A DNA stretch of 30,262 nucleotides from CAZGOM01 sp964527265 (GCA_964527265.1 CAZGOM010000056.1:1-30262); one strand, 5' to 3'. Shown: positions 1 through 8,285, counted from the stretch's first letter. Notes: generated by a model not told the origin, from the letters alone. A program made the numbers and translations.

Positions 1-51
1 GGCGCCTGACTGCAACTCAGGCTTATGCAGGTTCAACTCCTGTCGCGGTCT
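1..51 (+). tRNA. tRNA-Cys (GCA anticodon), 5' part outside the window
   Basis: The anticodon arm (5-21) has a perfect 5-bp stem around the loop CTGCAAC, anticodon GCA at 12-14. A T-arm with loop TTCAACT (32-38) and the 3' half of the acceptor stem (44-50) follow. The discriminator base is T51; U73 is the identity base of cysteine tRNA, which fits. No CCA is encoded. The acceptor 5' strand and D-arm lie before the window. Confidence 0.9.
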
Positions 52-69
52 TTGCGTGTTTGAAGAATC

Positions 70-159
70 GGAGAATGAACCGGCCGGTCTGGGCCGGCTC
101 TCACTGCTAACGAGATGGGGCCTGACAAATGGCTTGCGGTTCGTGCCCGCCGTTCTCCT
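70..159 (+). tRNA. tRNA-Ser (GCU anticodon)
   Basis: The acceptor strands GGAGAAT (70-76) and GTTCTCC (152-158) pair over 7 bp. The D-stem is CCGG/CCGG, the anticodon loop is CTGCTAA (anticodon GCT), and a long variable arm (GGGCC/GGCTT) marks a class II serine tRNA. The T-loop is TTCGTGC. Oddities are an A-C mismatch at the base of the anticodon loop, a T-C mismatch at the outer end of the T-stem, and T instead of the usual G as discriminator. CCA is not encoded. Confidence 0.8.
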
Positions 160-175
160 TTTTTAATTGTCCAAA

Positions 176-264
176 GGAAGGTAACGCTAGCCATTGGGCG
201 CTGCCCCGGCCTTGAAAACCGGTGGTCCCTTTTACGGGATGGGGTTCGAATCCTCTGCCTTCCG
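176..264 (+). tRNA. tRNA-Ser (UGA anticodon)
   Basis: The acceptor GGAAGGT (176-182) pairs with GCCTTCC (257-263), and the discriminator is G264 as expected for serine. The anticodon loop CTTGAAA gives TGA, and a long variable arm (GGTCCC-rich hairpin) is present. The T-loop is TTCGAAT. The innermost anticodon-stem pair is a C-A mismatch, as in the preceding Ser tRNA. CCA is not encoded. Confidence 0.88.
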
Positions 265-281
265 CTTTTGAGTATTTTGAT

Positions 282-357
282 GGCCACGATGACCGAGTTG
301 GGTGAGGTCCGCGGTTTTTCACACCGTGATGCGCGGGTTCGATTCCCGCCGTGGCTG
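282..357 (+). tRNA. tRNA-Glu (UUC anticodon)
   Basis: The acceptor GGCCACG (282-288) pairs with CGTGGCT (350-356), with G-U at the first pair, and the discriminator is G357. The D-stem is GACC/GGTC. The anticodon loop TTTTCAC gives TTC. The T-arm GCGGG-TTCGATT-CCCGC is perfect. There is no long variable arm and no encoded CCA. Confidence 0.92.
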
Positions 358-366
358 CTTTTGCGC

Positions 367-451
367 GTGTGGGTATCCAAATGGTGAAGGAGGCTGGCTG
401 TAAACCAGTTGCTATACGCTGAACATGTCGGTTCGAATCCGGCCCCACACA
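367..451 (+). tRNA. tRNA-Tyr (GUA anticodon)
   Basis: The acceptor GTGTGGG (367-373) pairs with CCCACAC (444-450), discriminator A451 as usual for tyrosine tRNA. The anticodon loop is CTGTAAA (anticodon GTA), with a class II long variable arm as in other bacterial tRNA-Tyr and T-loop TTCGAAT. It lies only 9 bp after tRNA-Glu, so the two are probably processed from one transcript. CCA is not encoded. Confidence 0.92.
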
Positions 452-474
452 TTCTCTGCCTCCGGCATGCAGGC

Positions 475-491
475 CCGGTAAAATGCCCCGC
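475..491 (+). promoter_or_regulatory. Candidate -10 element for a leaderless SRAP transcript
   Basis: CCGGTAAAAT ends at 484. Only 7 nt separate the TAAAAT hexamer (479-484) from the ATG at 492, so the predicted transcription start falls on or next to the start codon. Very similar elements precede three other genes in this window (DUF971 gene, mutL, zinc-ribbon membrane protein). No clear -35 box or Shine-Dalgarno is visible. This is inferred from sequence only. Confidence 0.45.
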
Positions 492-1130
492 ATGTGCGGA
501 CGCTTCGCCCTCAAAATTCGGTCGGCCGATGGATTTCTGGACGATGCATTCCTGGCCGACGGATTCCTGAAAGATTTTGAACGGTCGATGCTGCTTGAAA
601 TCCACGGCGGGCTTAACCTCAAGCCAGGTGACAAGATCCTCTTTGTCCCCCTTGGCAGCCGCAGTGCCGCACTGGCGCTCTGGGGCTTCACCTCGCCGTA
701 CGGCTCAGACCTTCTGATCAACGCCCGCGCCGAAACCATCCACGAAAAACCCCTCTTCCGCGAGGCCTTCCGGCATCGCCGCTGCCTTGTGCCCGCCGAC
801 GGCTGGTACGAATGGTCCGCCAAACAACCCCACTACATCCATCGCACTGATAACGCCCTCATGGCGTTCGCCGGTATCTGGCAGCCTGGCCCGATCCCAC
901 GCATGGCCATCATCACCCAGGCGGCCGCCCCGGCCCTGGCCGCCATTCATCACCGCATGCCGGCCATCATTCCCCCCACGCAATGGGACGCATGGCTTGA
1001 TCCCTCTGCGACCACACCCGCCTTGGCCGCCATGCTCGCGCCACACGACGCGTCCGACCTGGAAGCCTACCCCGTGCGAGCGGCAGGGTCGCTTGAACGC
1101 TTCACGCCCGAACGCAGCTTGTTCGACTAA
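492..1130 (+). CDS. SRAP (SOS response-associated peptidase, YedK/HMCES type)
   Basis: This 212-aa protein belongs to the SRAP family, which forms a stable thiazolidine crosslink with abasic sites in single-stranded DNA through its N-terminal cysteine. The family signatures are all present: MCGRF at the N-terminus, so Cys2 becomes the catalytic residue after Met removal; N77-A-R-A-E; PADGWYEW with catalytic Glu at about 107; and a HHRMP motif with the conserved His near 153. The ATG at 483 would add three residues in front of the catalytic Cys and lies inside a -10-like hexamer, so the ATG at 492 is the better start. Length matches the family (about 220 aa). It sits inside a tRNA cluster, transcribed in the same direction. 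Family assignment is firm; the role in this organism is inferred. Confidence 0.95.
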   Translation: MCGRFALKIRSADGFLDDAFLADGFLKDFERSMLLEIHGGLNLKPGDKILFVPLGSRSAALALWGFTSPYGSDLLINARAETIHEKPLFREAFRHRRCLVPADGWYEWSAKQPHYIHRTDNALMAFAGIWQPGPIPRMAIITQAAAPALAAIHHRMPAIIPPTQWDAWLDPSATTPALAAMLAPHDASDLEAYPVRAAGSLERFTPERSLFD

Positions 1131-1155
1131 AACCGCCAACACAATTTTCCGGTGA

Positions 1156-1228
1156 TTCGCCGTAGCACAACCGGTCGTGCGCCTCATTGTTAATGAGACA
1201 TATGCAGGTTCGAATCCTGCCGGCGGAG
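1156..1228 (+). tRNA. tRNA-Asn (GUU anticodon)
   Basis: The acceptor TTCGCCG (1156-1162) pairs with CGGCGGA (1221-1227), with one U-G wobble, and the discriminator is G1228. The anticodon loop TTGTTAA gives GTT. The T-arm GCAGG-TTCGAAT-CCTGC is perfect. The outermost anticodon-stem pair is C-A. CCA is not encoded. It lies 25 bp after the SRAP stop codon, continuing the tRNA cluster. Confidence 0.9.
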
Positions 1229-1293
1229 CTTATCCCTGCGCGCAGGTCACCATCAATCCGTCTCTTTTATTCGGGCGCGCCCGTGCGACCAAC

Positions 1294-4062
1294 TCAGACG
1301 ATCCGAACCACAAAATGCCCGTCCTGGTACTTAATGCCCGTGCCTGTCAGATTCTGCAGGGGCGGCAGGCCCACGCCGATCACATTGGTGATCGACTTGC
1401 TCGCAGCGATGCCAAAGTTCGCATCACCTCCGCCCTCAGCCCCGTCAGTACTCACCTTCTTGAGCGACACCAGCCCAAGACGCGCGCCCGCAATGACGCT
1501 TCGGATGAAGCTTGGCGCGGGTGGGAACCCGATGATCTTGATCGTCACAGTCCCAATCGTCGCCAGCGGATTGATGAAGTCTGCGCTGTCGACAGGCAAG
1601 CCTTCAGGCAGCGCCGCGTCGGCGCGGAAGCCGGACAAAATCGTCGACTCGTTCATGAAGCCGATGTTCACGACGCCGATGGAACCGGTCGTCCGGATAA
1701 CGCCCTTGTTCATGGTGGTGTTGATGGTCACCGGCCCGATGTTGCCCTTGGCGCTCACCGATGCCTCGTATGACGCAGCGGCGGTGAGCTTGCTGATTCC
1801 GCCCCCGATGCTGTAATTGCCGCCAAAAACGGAGAGAACGCCCGTCGTGTTGAACGTTCCCAGCGTGCCGGCAATCGAGCCCGTGGTGGTCTTGTCGAAG
1901 CTCTTGGACGTCAGCTTGGTCATGTTGCCGTTAACGTTGAACACGCCGCCGAGCAGATCCCCGGTAATGGTGATGCTGCCCACATTCGAGTACGCGCCTG
2001 TACCGCTGACTTGGAAATCCGACGCATCGCCGTTGATCGTCACCGTTCCCAGTGCGGAAAACGCCTTGTTCGTCGATCCCGCGGCATTCACATCCAGGCC
2101 CAGGCCGATCACTTTCCCCGTCACCGTCACAGATGTCAGCGATGTATTCTTGAAGCTTGATGTTGTCACATCCCCTTTGAGCGTCACTGTCGTCATCTTG
2201 CCGGCTTCAAGCACCACGCTGGTGATGCCCGGCGAGGTGAACGTCGCACCGTCGCCATTGAGCTTGATCGACGCATTGGATAAACCCTGGGTGAATGTAA
2301 ACGCGCCAAAATTGCTGTTGGCGCCCGCACCCAGGATCGTCAGGTGATCGGCTTTGCCGGTGGAAGTGAAGCTTCCTAGCGCCTTGAATGCCTTGGCCTG
2401 CGCAGGGCGCCCGGTGTTGAGAAGCAGGTCCAGTTCCGTCACCACGAACGACGCCTTGAATGTGCCCAGGGACAATAGATCCATGCTCACTTTATTGAGG
2501 CTGCCCACAGTGATGGATGTGGCCGTCTTACCGGTGTAATCCAGGTTTCCCAGCGTGCCGTTGGTGGTGATCAGGGTGACGTTGCCCGCAATTTCCCAAT
2601 TGCCGCTGTCAAGGCTGTTGACCAGGCTCAAACTGCCGAAATTACCAAATGAATTGGTCGAGGTGATATCCAGATCGGTGGTGGTGCCCACCACACGCAT
2701 GGAGCCCAGCGCCTGAAATACCTTTGTGGAGTCGGAGTCAAACTCCAGATCGGCGTCGGTCAGATTCCCCAGGATGGAGATGGTGGTGATCTTCGCCGCA
2801 GTGACGTCTACGGCTGCCGCCGAGCCCCTGATTCCCAGGGTGCCGACAGCGCCGGCGTCAATGAAAAGGCCTTCCACGTTGGTGGCGGTGAGGTTGGCCA
2901 GGCCGCCGGATATGTCACCATGGAAATCCGTCACGTTCCCAGTGATGGTGATGGCGCCCACGTTCGAATTCGTATCGGTCGAAGTGATGATCAGGTTATC
3001 CGCATTCCCCACGACGGAAATCCCTGCGATAGCCTGGAAATTAAGCGGCGACGGCGTGCCGTCGGAATTGATTTTGAGCTTCACCACCTCCACATCCCCG
3101 CGTGAGACAAAAGTGCCAAGCTGCCCAGCGGTGACGCTTAATTCGGTAAATCCGTTCTTTGTGGTTGCTGTCAGTGAGGCGATCTTTGATGCCGTGATTG
3201 AAAGCCCCGTCGCAGACCCCACGCTGATCGCCCCAGCAAAGCCGGCCATCTTCCATTGCGCACCATCCACCGCGCCTGTCACCGATACCGACCCCAGCGT
3301 CGCCTGCGTCGCCGTCGGGTTGGATGTCAGCATCAAATCCGCCCCGAAATCACCGCGGCTTACCACCCGCCCCACCCCCGCCGCAATGATCACATCCGCC
3401 GTTTCGTCCAGATCTTTCCACGAACCCACTTCCAGCCCCGCCAGCATCCCCGTCGCGACTGTCAGCGAAGTCTCCTCCACATTCCCCAGCTTTACGGTCG
3501 GCCCCGCCACGGTGTTGCCCTTGAAAATATTCAGCGTCCCGTGTGTCACATCGTTCAGCGTCACCGTGGTGATCGATGCGCTCACTTCCAGCGTTCCCTC
3601 CAGGTTCAGCTTCGCCGCATTGATCGCATTCATCGCCCCCGCCGCCACTTGAATCTCCCCAATCGCCACTGTCCCGCCGTCTTTCGTCCCACTCACCGTC
3701 ACATTCATTGAAGTAGCTATCGTCGTCCCCGTCAGATACACCCCTTCAAACGCCCCCGTATCCGACACCTTCAGTTCCCCCTGCCCCTTGCCCGTCAGGG
3801 TGAACGTCACCACGTTTCCGTTGGCATTGGTCACCACCAGCTTGCTCGTCGGCGTGAAAAACAGCGACTTGGTCGACACAATATCCATCGTGCCAAAACC
3901 ATCGTCAATGATTGATCCCCCCGACATCATCTGGCGCCCTTCAAGCGCCTCAAACATGTTCGGCTGCGCCAGTTCCTGCCCCCGGTCGGTCAAGCCCGCA
4001 ACACGGGCGGAAATCTGCTTATTCAAAAAACCGAGAACCCGGGAAAGCGGCGCGGTCATCAT
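1294..4062 (-). CDS. Large repeat-containing surface protein with planctomycete LE-x-R motif
   Basis: This is a 922-aa, Gly/Thr/Val/Ser-rich protein. Residues 37-49 read FEALEGRQMMSGG, resembling the short LE-x-R-x-hydrophobic segment near the N-terminus of many planctomycete secreted or cell-surface proteins. The rest is made of alternating short beta-strand-like segments. Four long repeats begin with F-[QKS]-A-[IL]-x-[GST] near residues 342, 449, 559 and 668, spaced 107-110 residues; each continues into a [ST]-N-[VF]-G-[AS] segment. This suggests a beta-solenoid or stacked beta-helix. No catalytic motif, transmembrane anchor or C-terminal sorting signal was seen. A TTG at 4122 would add 20 residues; the ATG pair at 4062/4059 puts the motif at a more usual distance from the start. 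It is likely exported, perhaps as an adhesin or cell-envelope component; the function is unknown. Confidence 0.85.
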   Translation of the reverse strand: MMTAPLSRVLGFLNKQISARVAGLTDRGQELAQPNMFEALEGRQMMSGGSIIDDGFGTMDIVSTKSLFFTPTSKLVVTNANGNVVTFTLTGKGQGELKVSDTGAFEGVYLTGTTIATSMNVTVSGTKDGGTVAIGEIQVAAGAMNAINAAKLNLEGTLEVSASITTVTLNDVTHGTLNIFKGNTVAGPTVKLGNVEETSLTVATGMLAGLEVGSWKDLDETADVIIAAGVGRVVSRGDFGADLMLTSNPTATQATLGSVSVTGAVDGAQWKMAGFAGAISVGSATGLSITASKIASLTATTKNGFTELSVTAGQLGTFVSRGDVEVVKLKINSDGTPSPLNFQAIAGISVVGNADNLIITSTDTNSNVGAITITGNVTDFHGDISGGLANLTATNVEGLFIDAGAVGTLGIRGSAAAVDVTAAKITTISILGNLTDADLEFDSDSTKVFQALGSMRVVGTTTDLDITSTNSFGNFGSLSLVNSLDSGNWEIAGNVTLITTNGTLGNLDYTGKTATSITVGSLNKVSMDLLSLGTFKASFVVTELDLLLNTGRPAQAKAFKALGSFTSTGKADHLTILGAGANSNFGAFTFTQGLSNASIKLNGDGATFTSPGITSVVLEAGKMTTVTLKGDVTTSSFKNTSLTSVTVTGKVIGLGLDVNAAGSTNKAFSALGTVTINGDASDFQVSGTGAYSNVGSITITGDLLGGVFNVNGNMTKLTSKSFDKTTTGSIAGTLGTFNTTGVLSVFGGNYSIGGGISKLTAAASYEASVSAKGNIGPVTINTTMNKGVIRTTGSIGVVNIGFMNESTILSGFRADAALPEGLPVDSADFINPLATIGTVTIKIIGFPPAPSFIRSVIAGARLGLVSLKKVSTDGAEGGGDANFGIAASKSITNVIGVGLPPLQNLTGTGIKYQDGHFVVRIV

Positions 4063-4207
4063 AAGATGGAATCCATTTAAATCAGGTAGGGGTTGTGGGG
4101 GCTTCAATGGTACGCCGCCCAACTTGAACTGTCCACGACATTATGCAGGAAAATAGCTGAAAAACCCACTCCCGAGCTGCTTTAACCACCCTCCCCGACC
4201 ACCCCAT

Positions 4208-4672
4208 TCACCCGCGCGGCTCAAACTTTGCAATCAGTTCCGCCGTCATCCGCGCCGGCCTCCCCGTCGCAATCTCCACATGCACCCACTGCGTCACCGC
4301 TCTCGCCAAGGTCTTGCCGTCATTCACCCGCACAATCTGATACCGCCGATACGCCGTGAATTTTTCCATCTTCCCCGGCCACGTCGCCAGTACGATCTTG
4401 TCTCCCGGCAGCGCCGGCACCAGGTAATCCACTTCATGCCTGCGCACCACGAAGCTCGTCCCAAGTTCCTGATACTTCGCCCAGTCATACCCAAGATGCA
4501 CAGAGTGGTTATATGCCCCCTCGTTCATCCATTTCACATAGACGATGTTGTTGATATGCCCCTGCCCGTCAAAATCCTCCGGCAGCAGCTTGGGCCAATG
4601 CAGATAAGGCCGCGCATCCTCAAAGATGATCGGATCCCCGCCGTCTGTCACCAGTCCATGCGCCTGACTCAT
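4208..4672 (-). CDS. Acyl-CoA thioesterase, hotdog fold (4HBT/YbgC-FadM type)
   Basis: This 154-aa protein has the size and pattern of single-domain hotdog thioesterases, which hydrolyse acyl-CoA thioesters in the cytoplasm. The key segment is at about residues 32-48: an acidic residue followed by FDGQGHINNIVYVKWMNEG, matching the D-x-x-G-H-[VI]-N-N-x-x-Y catalytic helix of the YbgC/FadM group. Later hallmarks are the RRHEVDYLVPALPGD strand-loop and a TQWVHVEIATGRPARM C-terminal strand. Its ATG overlaps the TGA of the upstream DUF971 gene by 4 bp (ATGA, 4669-4672), so the two are almost certainly co-translated. The substrate cannot be read from the sequence. Confidence 0.9.
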   Translation of the reverse strand: MSQAHGLVTDGGDPIIFEDARPYLHWPKLLPEDFDGQGHINNIVYVKWMNEGAYNHSVHLGYDWAKYQELGTSFVVRRHEVDYLVPALPGDKIVLATWPGKMEKFTAYRRYQIVRVNDGKTLARAVTQWVHVEIATGRPARMTAELIAKFEPRG

Positions 4673-5037
4673 TTGGAACCGTCGCCCGGCTGGGCCTTGG
4701 GCGCCTTCTTGGCGCGCTGGTTCTCCGGGTCGATCTCCCGCAGATACGGCCAGCTGTAAAGCCCCGTGTCATGTCCATCGGAAAACAAGATCTTAATGGC
4801 GTAATTCCCCACCATTTCCGCCCCTGTCGCCGTCAGTGGGCCAGACCCCTTGCCGCTGGGCAGCACGGTCAGGGGATTGCGCTCCATCTCCTCGCGAATC
4901 GCTTTGGCGTCCGCCGAAGGCGACATCCTGCGCAGATAGGCGATGGGGTACACACTCACGCGCCCGTCATCCCATTGGACGATAAGTGCGCTTTCTTTCT
5001 TTAATTCAAGATGCCTGGGTTGAATCGGTCCGGTCAT
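4669..5037 (-). CDS. DUF971 domain protein (gamma-butyrobetaine hydroxylase N-terminal-like)
   Basis: This 122-aa protein is a single DUF971 domain. Recognisable parts are an N-terminal LELKKESALIVQWDDGR strand pair, a central YLRRMSP segment, and the strongly conserved V-G-N-Y-A-I-x-I-x-F-S-D-G-H-D-T-G-L-Y-S-W-x-Y-L block near residues 83-108. In other bacteria this domain occurs alone next to Fe-S cluster or CoA-linked genes, and in eukaryotes at the N-terminus of gamma-butyrobetaine hydroxylase; its stand-alone role is not established. It overlaps the downstream thioesterase by 4 bp and is preceded by a CCGGGTAAAAT -10-like element 9 nt before its ATG, with no Shine-Dalgarno. Confidence 0.9.
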   Translation of the reverse strand: MTGPIQPRHLELKKESALIVQWDDGRVSVYPIAYLRRMSPSADAKAIREEMERNPLTVLPSGKGSGPLTATGAEMVGNYAIKILFSDGHDTGLYSWPYLREIDPENQRAKKAPKAQPGDGSK

Positions 5038-5056
5038 AGGCCCATGATTTTACCCG
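5038..5056 (-). promoter_or_regulatory. Candidate -10 element for the DUF971-thioesterase operon
   Basis: On the minus strand CCCGGGTAAAAT is followed by 9 nt and then the ATG at 5037. The hexamer TAAAAT (5052-5047) and its CCGG context match the element before the SRAP gene. The predicted transcript would have almost no 5' leader. No -35 box is obvious. Confidence 0.4.
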
Positions 5057-5088
5057 GGATTCGCCGCAGCACCCAACCTGCCGGATTC

Positions 5089-6147
5089 CTACTTTCCCTT
5101 CTCCTGTCCCTTTTCCACCGCCTTTTGATCCTTGTCGCTCAAAATCGTCGCCGTAATCTTCACACTCATCTCCGAAGAATCGTCATCGGTCATCCCCGAC
5201 ACCTCGGCAAACACCCCCGGCGCGCGTCCTTTGGCCGTCTCGAAATAAAAAACCTTCGTCTTCACGTCGTACCTCAGCCTTGGTTGAAACAGGAAGTCAT
5301 TCTTGCTCTCTTTCCCTTCCACCGGCTTGCCGAACCCATCAATCGCATCACTCTTCCCCACCGTGTTGGTCCCAAAATTCCAGATGTTCACCCCACCTCC
5401 CCCCACCGGCACCTTCAGGTCGAGTTGAGTCACGAAATTCTCCGTCAATGTCACGCCCGTCTGCACATGCGATTCGTGACGCGCGATATCCTGCGATGCC
5501 TCAATCTTAAAACGCACCGTCGCCGTACGCACATTCACCTTTGCTCCATCGCACTCGACATACTCTTCGCTCCCCTTCAGAGGTTGCACGTTCCCCTTCC
5601 CGTCGACAAAAATCGAAAAATCCTCCACCCCGCCCCCAGGATTAAAAAGGTTGTCCACCGAATACGCCCCAGGCACCGCCATTACCTTTAAAGGCTCCGA
5701 TTCGGGCGGCTGAGCGACGCATAGCCCCAAAATGTAATACGCCCCGCTCTGCCCCCCATTGGCGTTATAGACAATCGGGTGCGTATCCAACACCAGCGTT
5801 TTGGCCCCCGCTTCAAACCCCTTCAAAATCGCCACCTTCCCGACATAATCCACCTTGGCCACCCCCGTTCCCGTGTCATTGACGCTGAAAATAAAATCGC
5901 TCCCCTCTGGCCCCGAATTGTGAAAAAAATCCACCCCATACTTCGCCCCTGCCTGCAAATCTTTCAACTCCACCGTCTTGGCCCCAATCTCAATCTTGAT
6001 CGGCTTGGCCAGCCCAGGGCCCGTCACCTGCCCCCCCAGCGTGTTCGCAAATCCATTCAAATCCAGCGTCACATCCGCCGCCCAAAGACTCGCAGATCCA
6101 CAAGCCGCAGCCATAAAAGCCACAACATTCCACCACTGCTTACGCAT
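5089..6147 (-). CDS. Secreted protein of unknown function with Sec signal peptide
   Basis: I do not recognise a family. The chosen ATG (6147) has a good Shine-Dalgarno (GAGGAG) about 8 nt upstream, giving 352 aa; a longer GTG-started reading has no such signal. The N-terminus MRKQWWNVVAFMAAACGSA-SLWAAD is a typical signal peptide (basic start, hydrophobic core, AxA-like cleavage near residue 25). The mature part is rich in beta-forming segments and glycines, with an F-D-V/I-style strand pattern, e.g. GVDFFHNSGPEGSDF and YYILGL, and a highly charged C-terminus (SDKDQKAVEKGQEKGK). No enzyme motif or membrane anchor is seen. It is divergent from mutL across about 100 bp. Confidence 0.8.
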   Translation of the reverse strand: MRKQWWNVVAFMAAACGSASLWAADVTLDLNGFANTLGGQVTGPGLAKPIKIEIGAKTVELKDLQAGAKYGVDFFHNSGPEGSDFIFSVNDTGTGVAKVDYVGKVAILKGFEAGAKTLVLDTHPIVYNANGGQSGAYYILGLCVAQPPESEPLKVMAVPGAYSVDNLFNPGGGVEDFSIFVDGKGNVQPLKGSEEYVECDGAKVNVRTATVRFKIEASQDIARHESHVQTGVTLTENFVTQLDLKVPVGGGGVNIWNFGTNTVGKSDAIDGFGKPVEGKESKNDFLFQPRLRYDVKTKVFYFETAKGRAPGVFAEVSGMTDDDSSEMSVKITATILSDKDQKAVEKGQEKGK

Positions 6148-6235
6148 GACCGGCTCCTCTTCAATAAATGACTTTGAATGCGAAAAACTTAACATACGCC
6201 AGCCATCCGTCAAATCGATCACGCAACCCACCACC

Positions 6236-6251
6236 CCGCTAAGATATCCCC
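6236..6251 (+). promoter_or_regulatory. Candidate -10 element for mutL
   Basis: CCGCTAAGAT ends at 6245 and only 6 nt (ATCCCC) separate it from the GTG start at 6252. This is the spacing expected between a -10 hexamer and the transcription start, so the mRNA may be leaderless. No Shine-Dalgarno precedes the GTG, which agrees. It belongs to the set of similar elements before the SRAP, DUF971 and zinc-ribbon membrane protein genes. Confidence 0.4.
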
Positions 6252-8276
6252 GTGAAACGCATCCATAAACTCTCCACCCTCCTCATCAACCAGATCGCCG
6301 CCGGCGAAGTCATCGAACGCCCTGCCAGCGTCGTCAAGGAACTTGTCGAAAACAGCATCGACGCCGGCGCCACCCGCGTCGATGTCCTCATTGAGCAAGG
6401 CGGCTCCCAGCTCATCCGCATCAGCGATAACGGCAACGGCATCCTCCCCGAAGAGCTCACCCTCGCCATCGCCCCCCACGCCACCAGCAAGCTCCGCACC
6501 GCCGAAGATCTCACCTCCATCGCCACCATGGGCTTCCGCGGCGAAGCCCTCGCCTCCGTCGCCAGCATCAGCCGCCTGAAAATTTACAGCCGCCCCACCC
6601 TTGAATCAGGCCCTGTCGAAGCCGGCGCTTCCATCGAAGTCACCGGCGATGAGATCGGCCCCATCACCCCTGCTTCCGGCGCTCCCGGCACCGTCATTGA
6701 AGTCCGTGATCTTTTCTACAATACCCCCGCACGCCGCAAGTTCCTCAAAGGCCCACCCACCGAATTCGGCCACATCGCCGAAATCGTCGACCGCATCGCC
6801 ATGGCCCACCCCAATGTCGGCTTCACCTTGAGCCACAACGGCCGCAAAACCCTCGATCTCCCCGCCGGCCAATCCCACCGCGACCGCTGCGTCGGCGTCC
6901 TTGGCAAAGAGCTCGACAAAGGGCTCCTGGAGTTTCAGGAGACAGCTCCCGTCGATAAAGGCGGCGCCCACGTCTGGGGCCTCGCCGGCCTTCCCGAAAT
7001 CGCCCGCCCCACCGCCAAATTCCAATACCTCTACTTAAACGCCCGCCCCATCAAGGACCGCAGCCTCTCCCACGCCATGAAGGAAGCCTACCGCGGCCTC
7101 ATGCCCCCCGACATGCAGCCCGTCGTCGTCGTCTTCCTCAGCATCAACCCCGAGGAAGTCGACGTCAACGTCCATCCCGCCAAATCCGAAGTCCGCTTCC
7201 GCGAGCCCGGCCGCGCGCACGGCATTATCCTCTCCGCCATCCGCCAACGCCTCCTGGGCGCAGACCTCACCCCACGCGCCACTTTCGCCCCCTCCTTCAA
7301 ACCTGCCGCGCAAGAACCCACCGGCTTCTCCTTCGACCCCGCCCCGCCCCCTGCTCAGGAAGCCCCCTTCGAGCCCGCCTCCTCCTCCCCCGGCCTCCCA
7401 CGCACCGCATTCACCCCCGGCCAGCCGCTCAGCCAGCCCTCAAGCCAAACCCAGCCCACCCCCGTCTCCGCCCGCGCCTTCGTCGATTACTTCAAAAGCA
7501 TGGAGCCCTCCCAAAAAGGCTTCGTCTACCAGCAAGTCAAAGATGCCATGGACGCCGGCACAAGTGCAGCACCCGCTCCTGAACCCACACTCGACCAGGT
7601 CACCGATAACCCCCGCCCCGCACAATCTTCTTCCACCTCATCCCAGAGCCCTTCCTCCAGCGGCGAACCCGTCGCCCCCGTCCTCCGCACCATGGGTGTC
7701 CTGCAAGTGCACAAAAGCTACCTCGTCACCCAGGACGAGCACGGCATACTCATCATCGACCAACACGCCCTCCACGAACGCGTCATGTTCGAAGAGCTCT
7801 CCAAGCGCATCCTCAGCCAGAACCTCGAAAGCCAGCGTCTCCTCATGCCCGGCGTCGTCCGCGCAAACGCACGCCGCCAGAGCGTCGCAGAATCCATGCG
7901 CCCCCTCCTGGAAAAAATCGGCATCGAACTCGAACCCCTCGGCCCCGACACCCTCGCCATCCAGGCCTTCCCCTCCTTCCTTTTTGAACGCAACGTCACC
8001 CCCGAGCCCTTCATCCGCGAGCTGTTAGACAAAGCCGAGGACGGCACACTCGACGTCACCAGCGTCACCGCCCGCGAAGCCGTGCTTCATGAAGTGCTCG
8101 ACATGATGGCCTGCAAAGCCGCCGTCAAAGCCGGCGACAAAATGACCCCCGAAGAGCTCGCTGCCCTCCTGGCCAAGCGCGATGAAATCGAGCGCTCCAG
8201 CAACTGCCCCCACGGACGCCCCACCACCATCCGCATGACCCTCCGCGACCTTGAAAAGCAATTCAAGCGCGGCTGA
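6252..8276 (+). CDS. mutL: DNA mismatch repair protein MutL (endonuclease-type)
   Basis: MutL links MutS mismatch recognition to strand incision. This 674-aa protein has the full N-terminal GHKL ATPase: QIAAGEVIERPASVVKE with catalytic Glu30 and Asn34 in KELVENSIDAGA, DNGNGI (59-64) and GFRGEALAS (94-102). A Pro/Ser-rich linker spans roughly residues 335-475. The C-terminal domain carries the metal-binding endonuclease motif DQHALHERVMFEE (503-515, fitting DQHA-x2-E-x4-E), plus ACKAAVKAG (620-628) and CPHGRPT (652-658). It should therefore nick DNA itself, like MutL of bacteria lacking MutH. The GTG start at 6252 gives the usual distance to the QIAAGEV motif. No mutS is in the window. Confidence 0.98.
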   Translation: MKRIHKLSTLLINQIAAGEVIERPASVVKELVENSIDAGATRVDVLIEQGGSQLIRISDNGNGILPEELTLAIAPHATSKLRTAEDLTSIATMGFRGEALASVASISRLKIYSRPTLESGPVEAGASIEVTGDEIGPITPASGAPGTVIEVRDLFYNTPARRKFLKGPPTEFGHIAEIVDRIAMAHPNVGFTLSHNGRKTLDLPAGQSHRDRCVGVLGKELDKGLLEFQETAPVDKGGAHVWGLAGLPEIARPTAKFQYLYLNARPIKDRSLSHAMKEAYRGLMPPDMQPVVVVFLSINPEEVDVNVHPAKSEVRFREPGRAHGIILSAIRQRLLGADLTPRATFAPSFKPAAQEPTGFSFDPAPPPAQEAPFEPASSSPGLPRTAFTPGQPLSQPSSQTQPTPVSARAFVDYFKSMEPSQKGFVYQQVKDAMDAGTSAAPAPEPTLDQVTDNPRPAQSSSTSSQSPSSSGEPVAPVLRTMGVLQVHKSYLVTQDEHGILIIDQHALHERVMFEELSKRILSQNLESQRLLMPGVVRANARRQSVAESMRPLLEKIGIELEPLGPDTLAIQAFPSFLFERNVTPEPFIRELLDKAEDGTLDVTSVTAREAVLHEVLDMMACKAAVKAGDKMTPEELAALLAKRDEIERSSNCPHGRPTTIRMTLRDLEKQFKRG

Positions 8277-8285
8277 GAGGAAAGG

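Noticed and set aside
1235..1246. CCTGCGCGCAGG palindrome after tRNA-Asn as a terminator
   Set aside because: A 12-bp palindrome with no loop and no following T-run is weak; it may be chance in GC-rich sequence.
1817..3652. Long plus-strand open frames opposite the repeat-rich surface protein
   Set aside because: They mirror the minus-strand gene, which has the repeats and LE-x-R-type motif. Their products are low-complexity Pro/Ser/Val/Thr sequences with no family signal.
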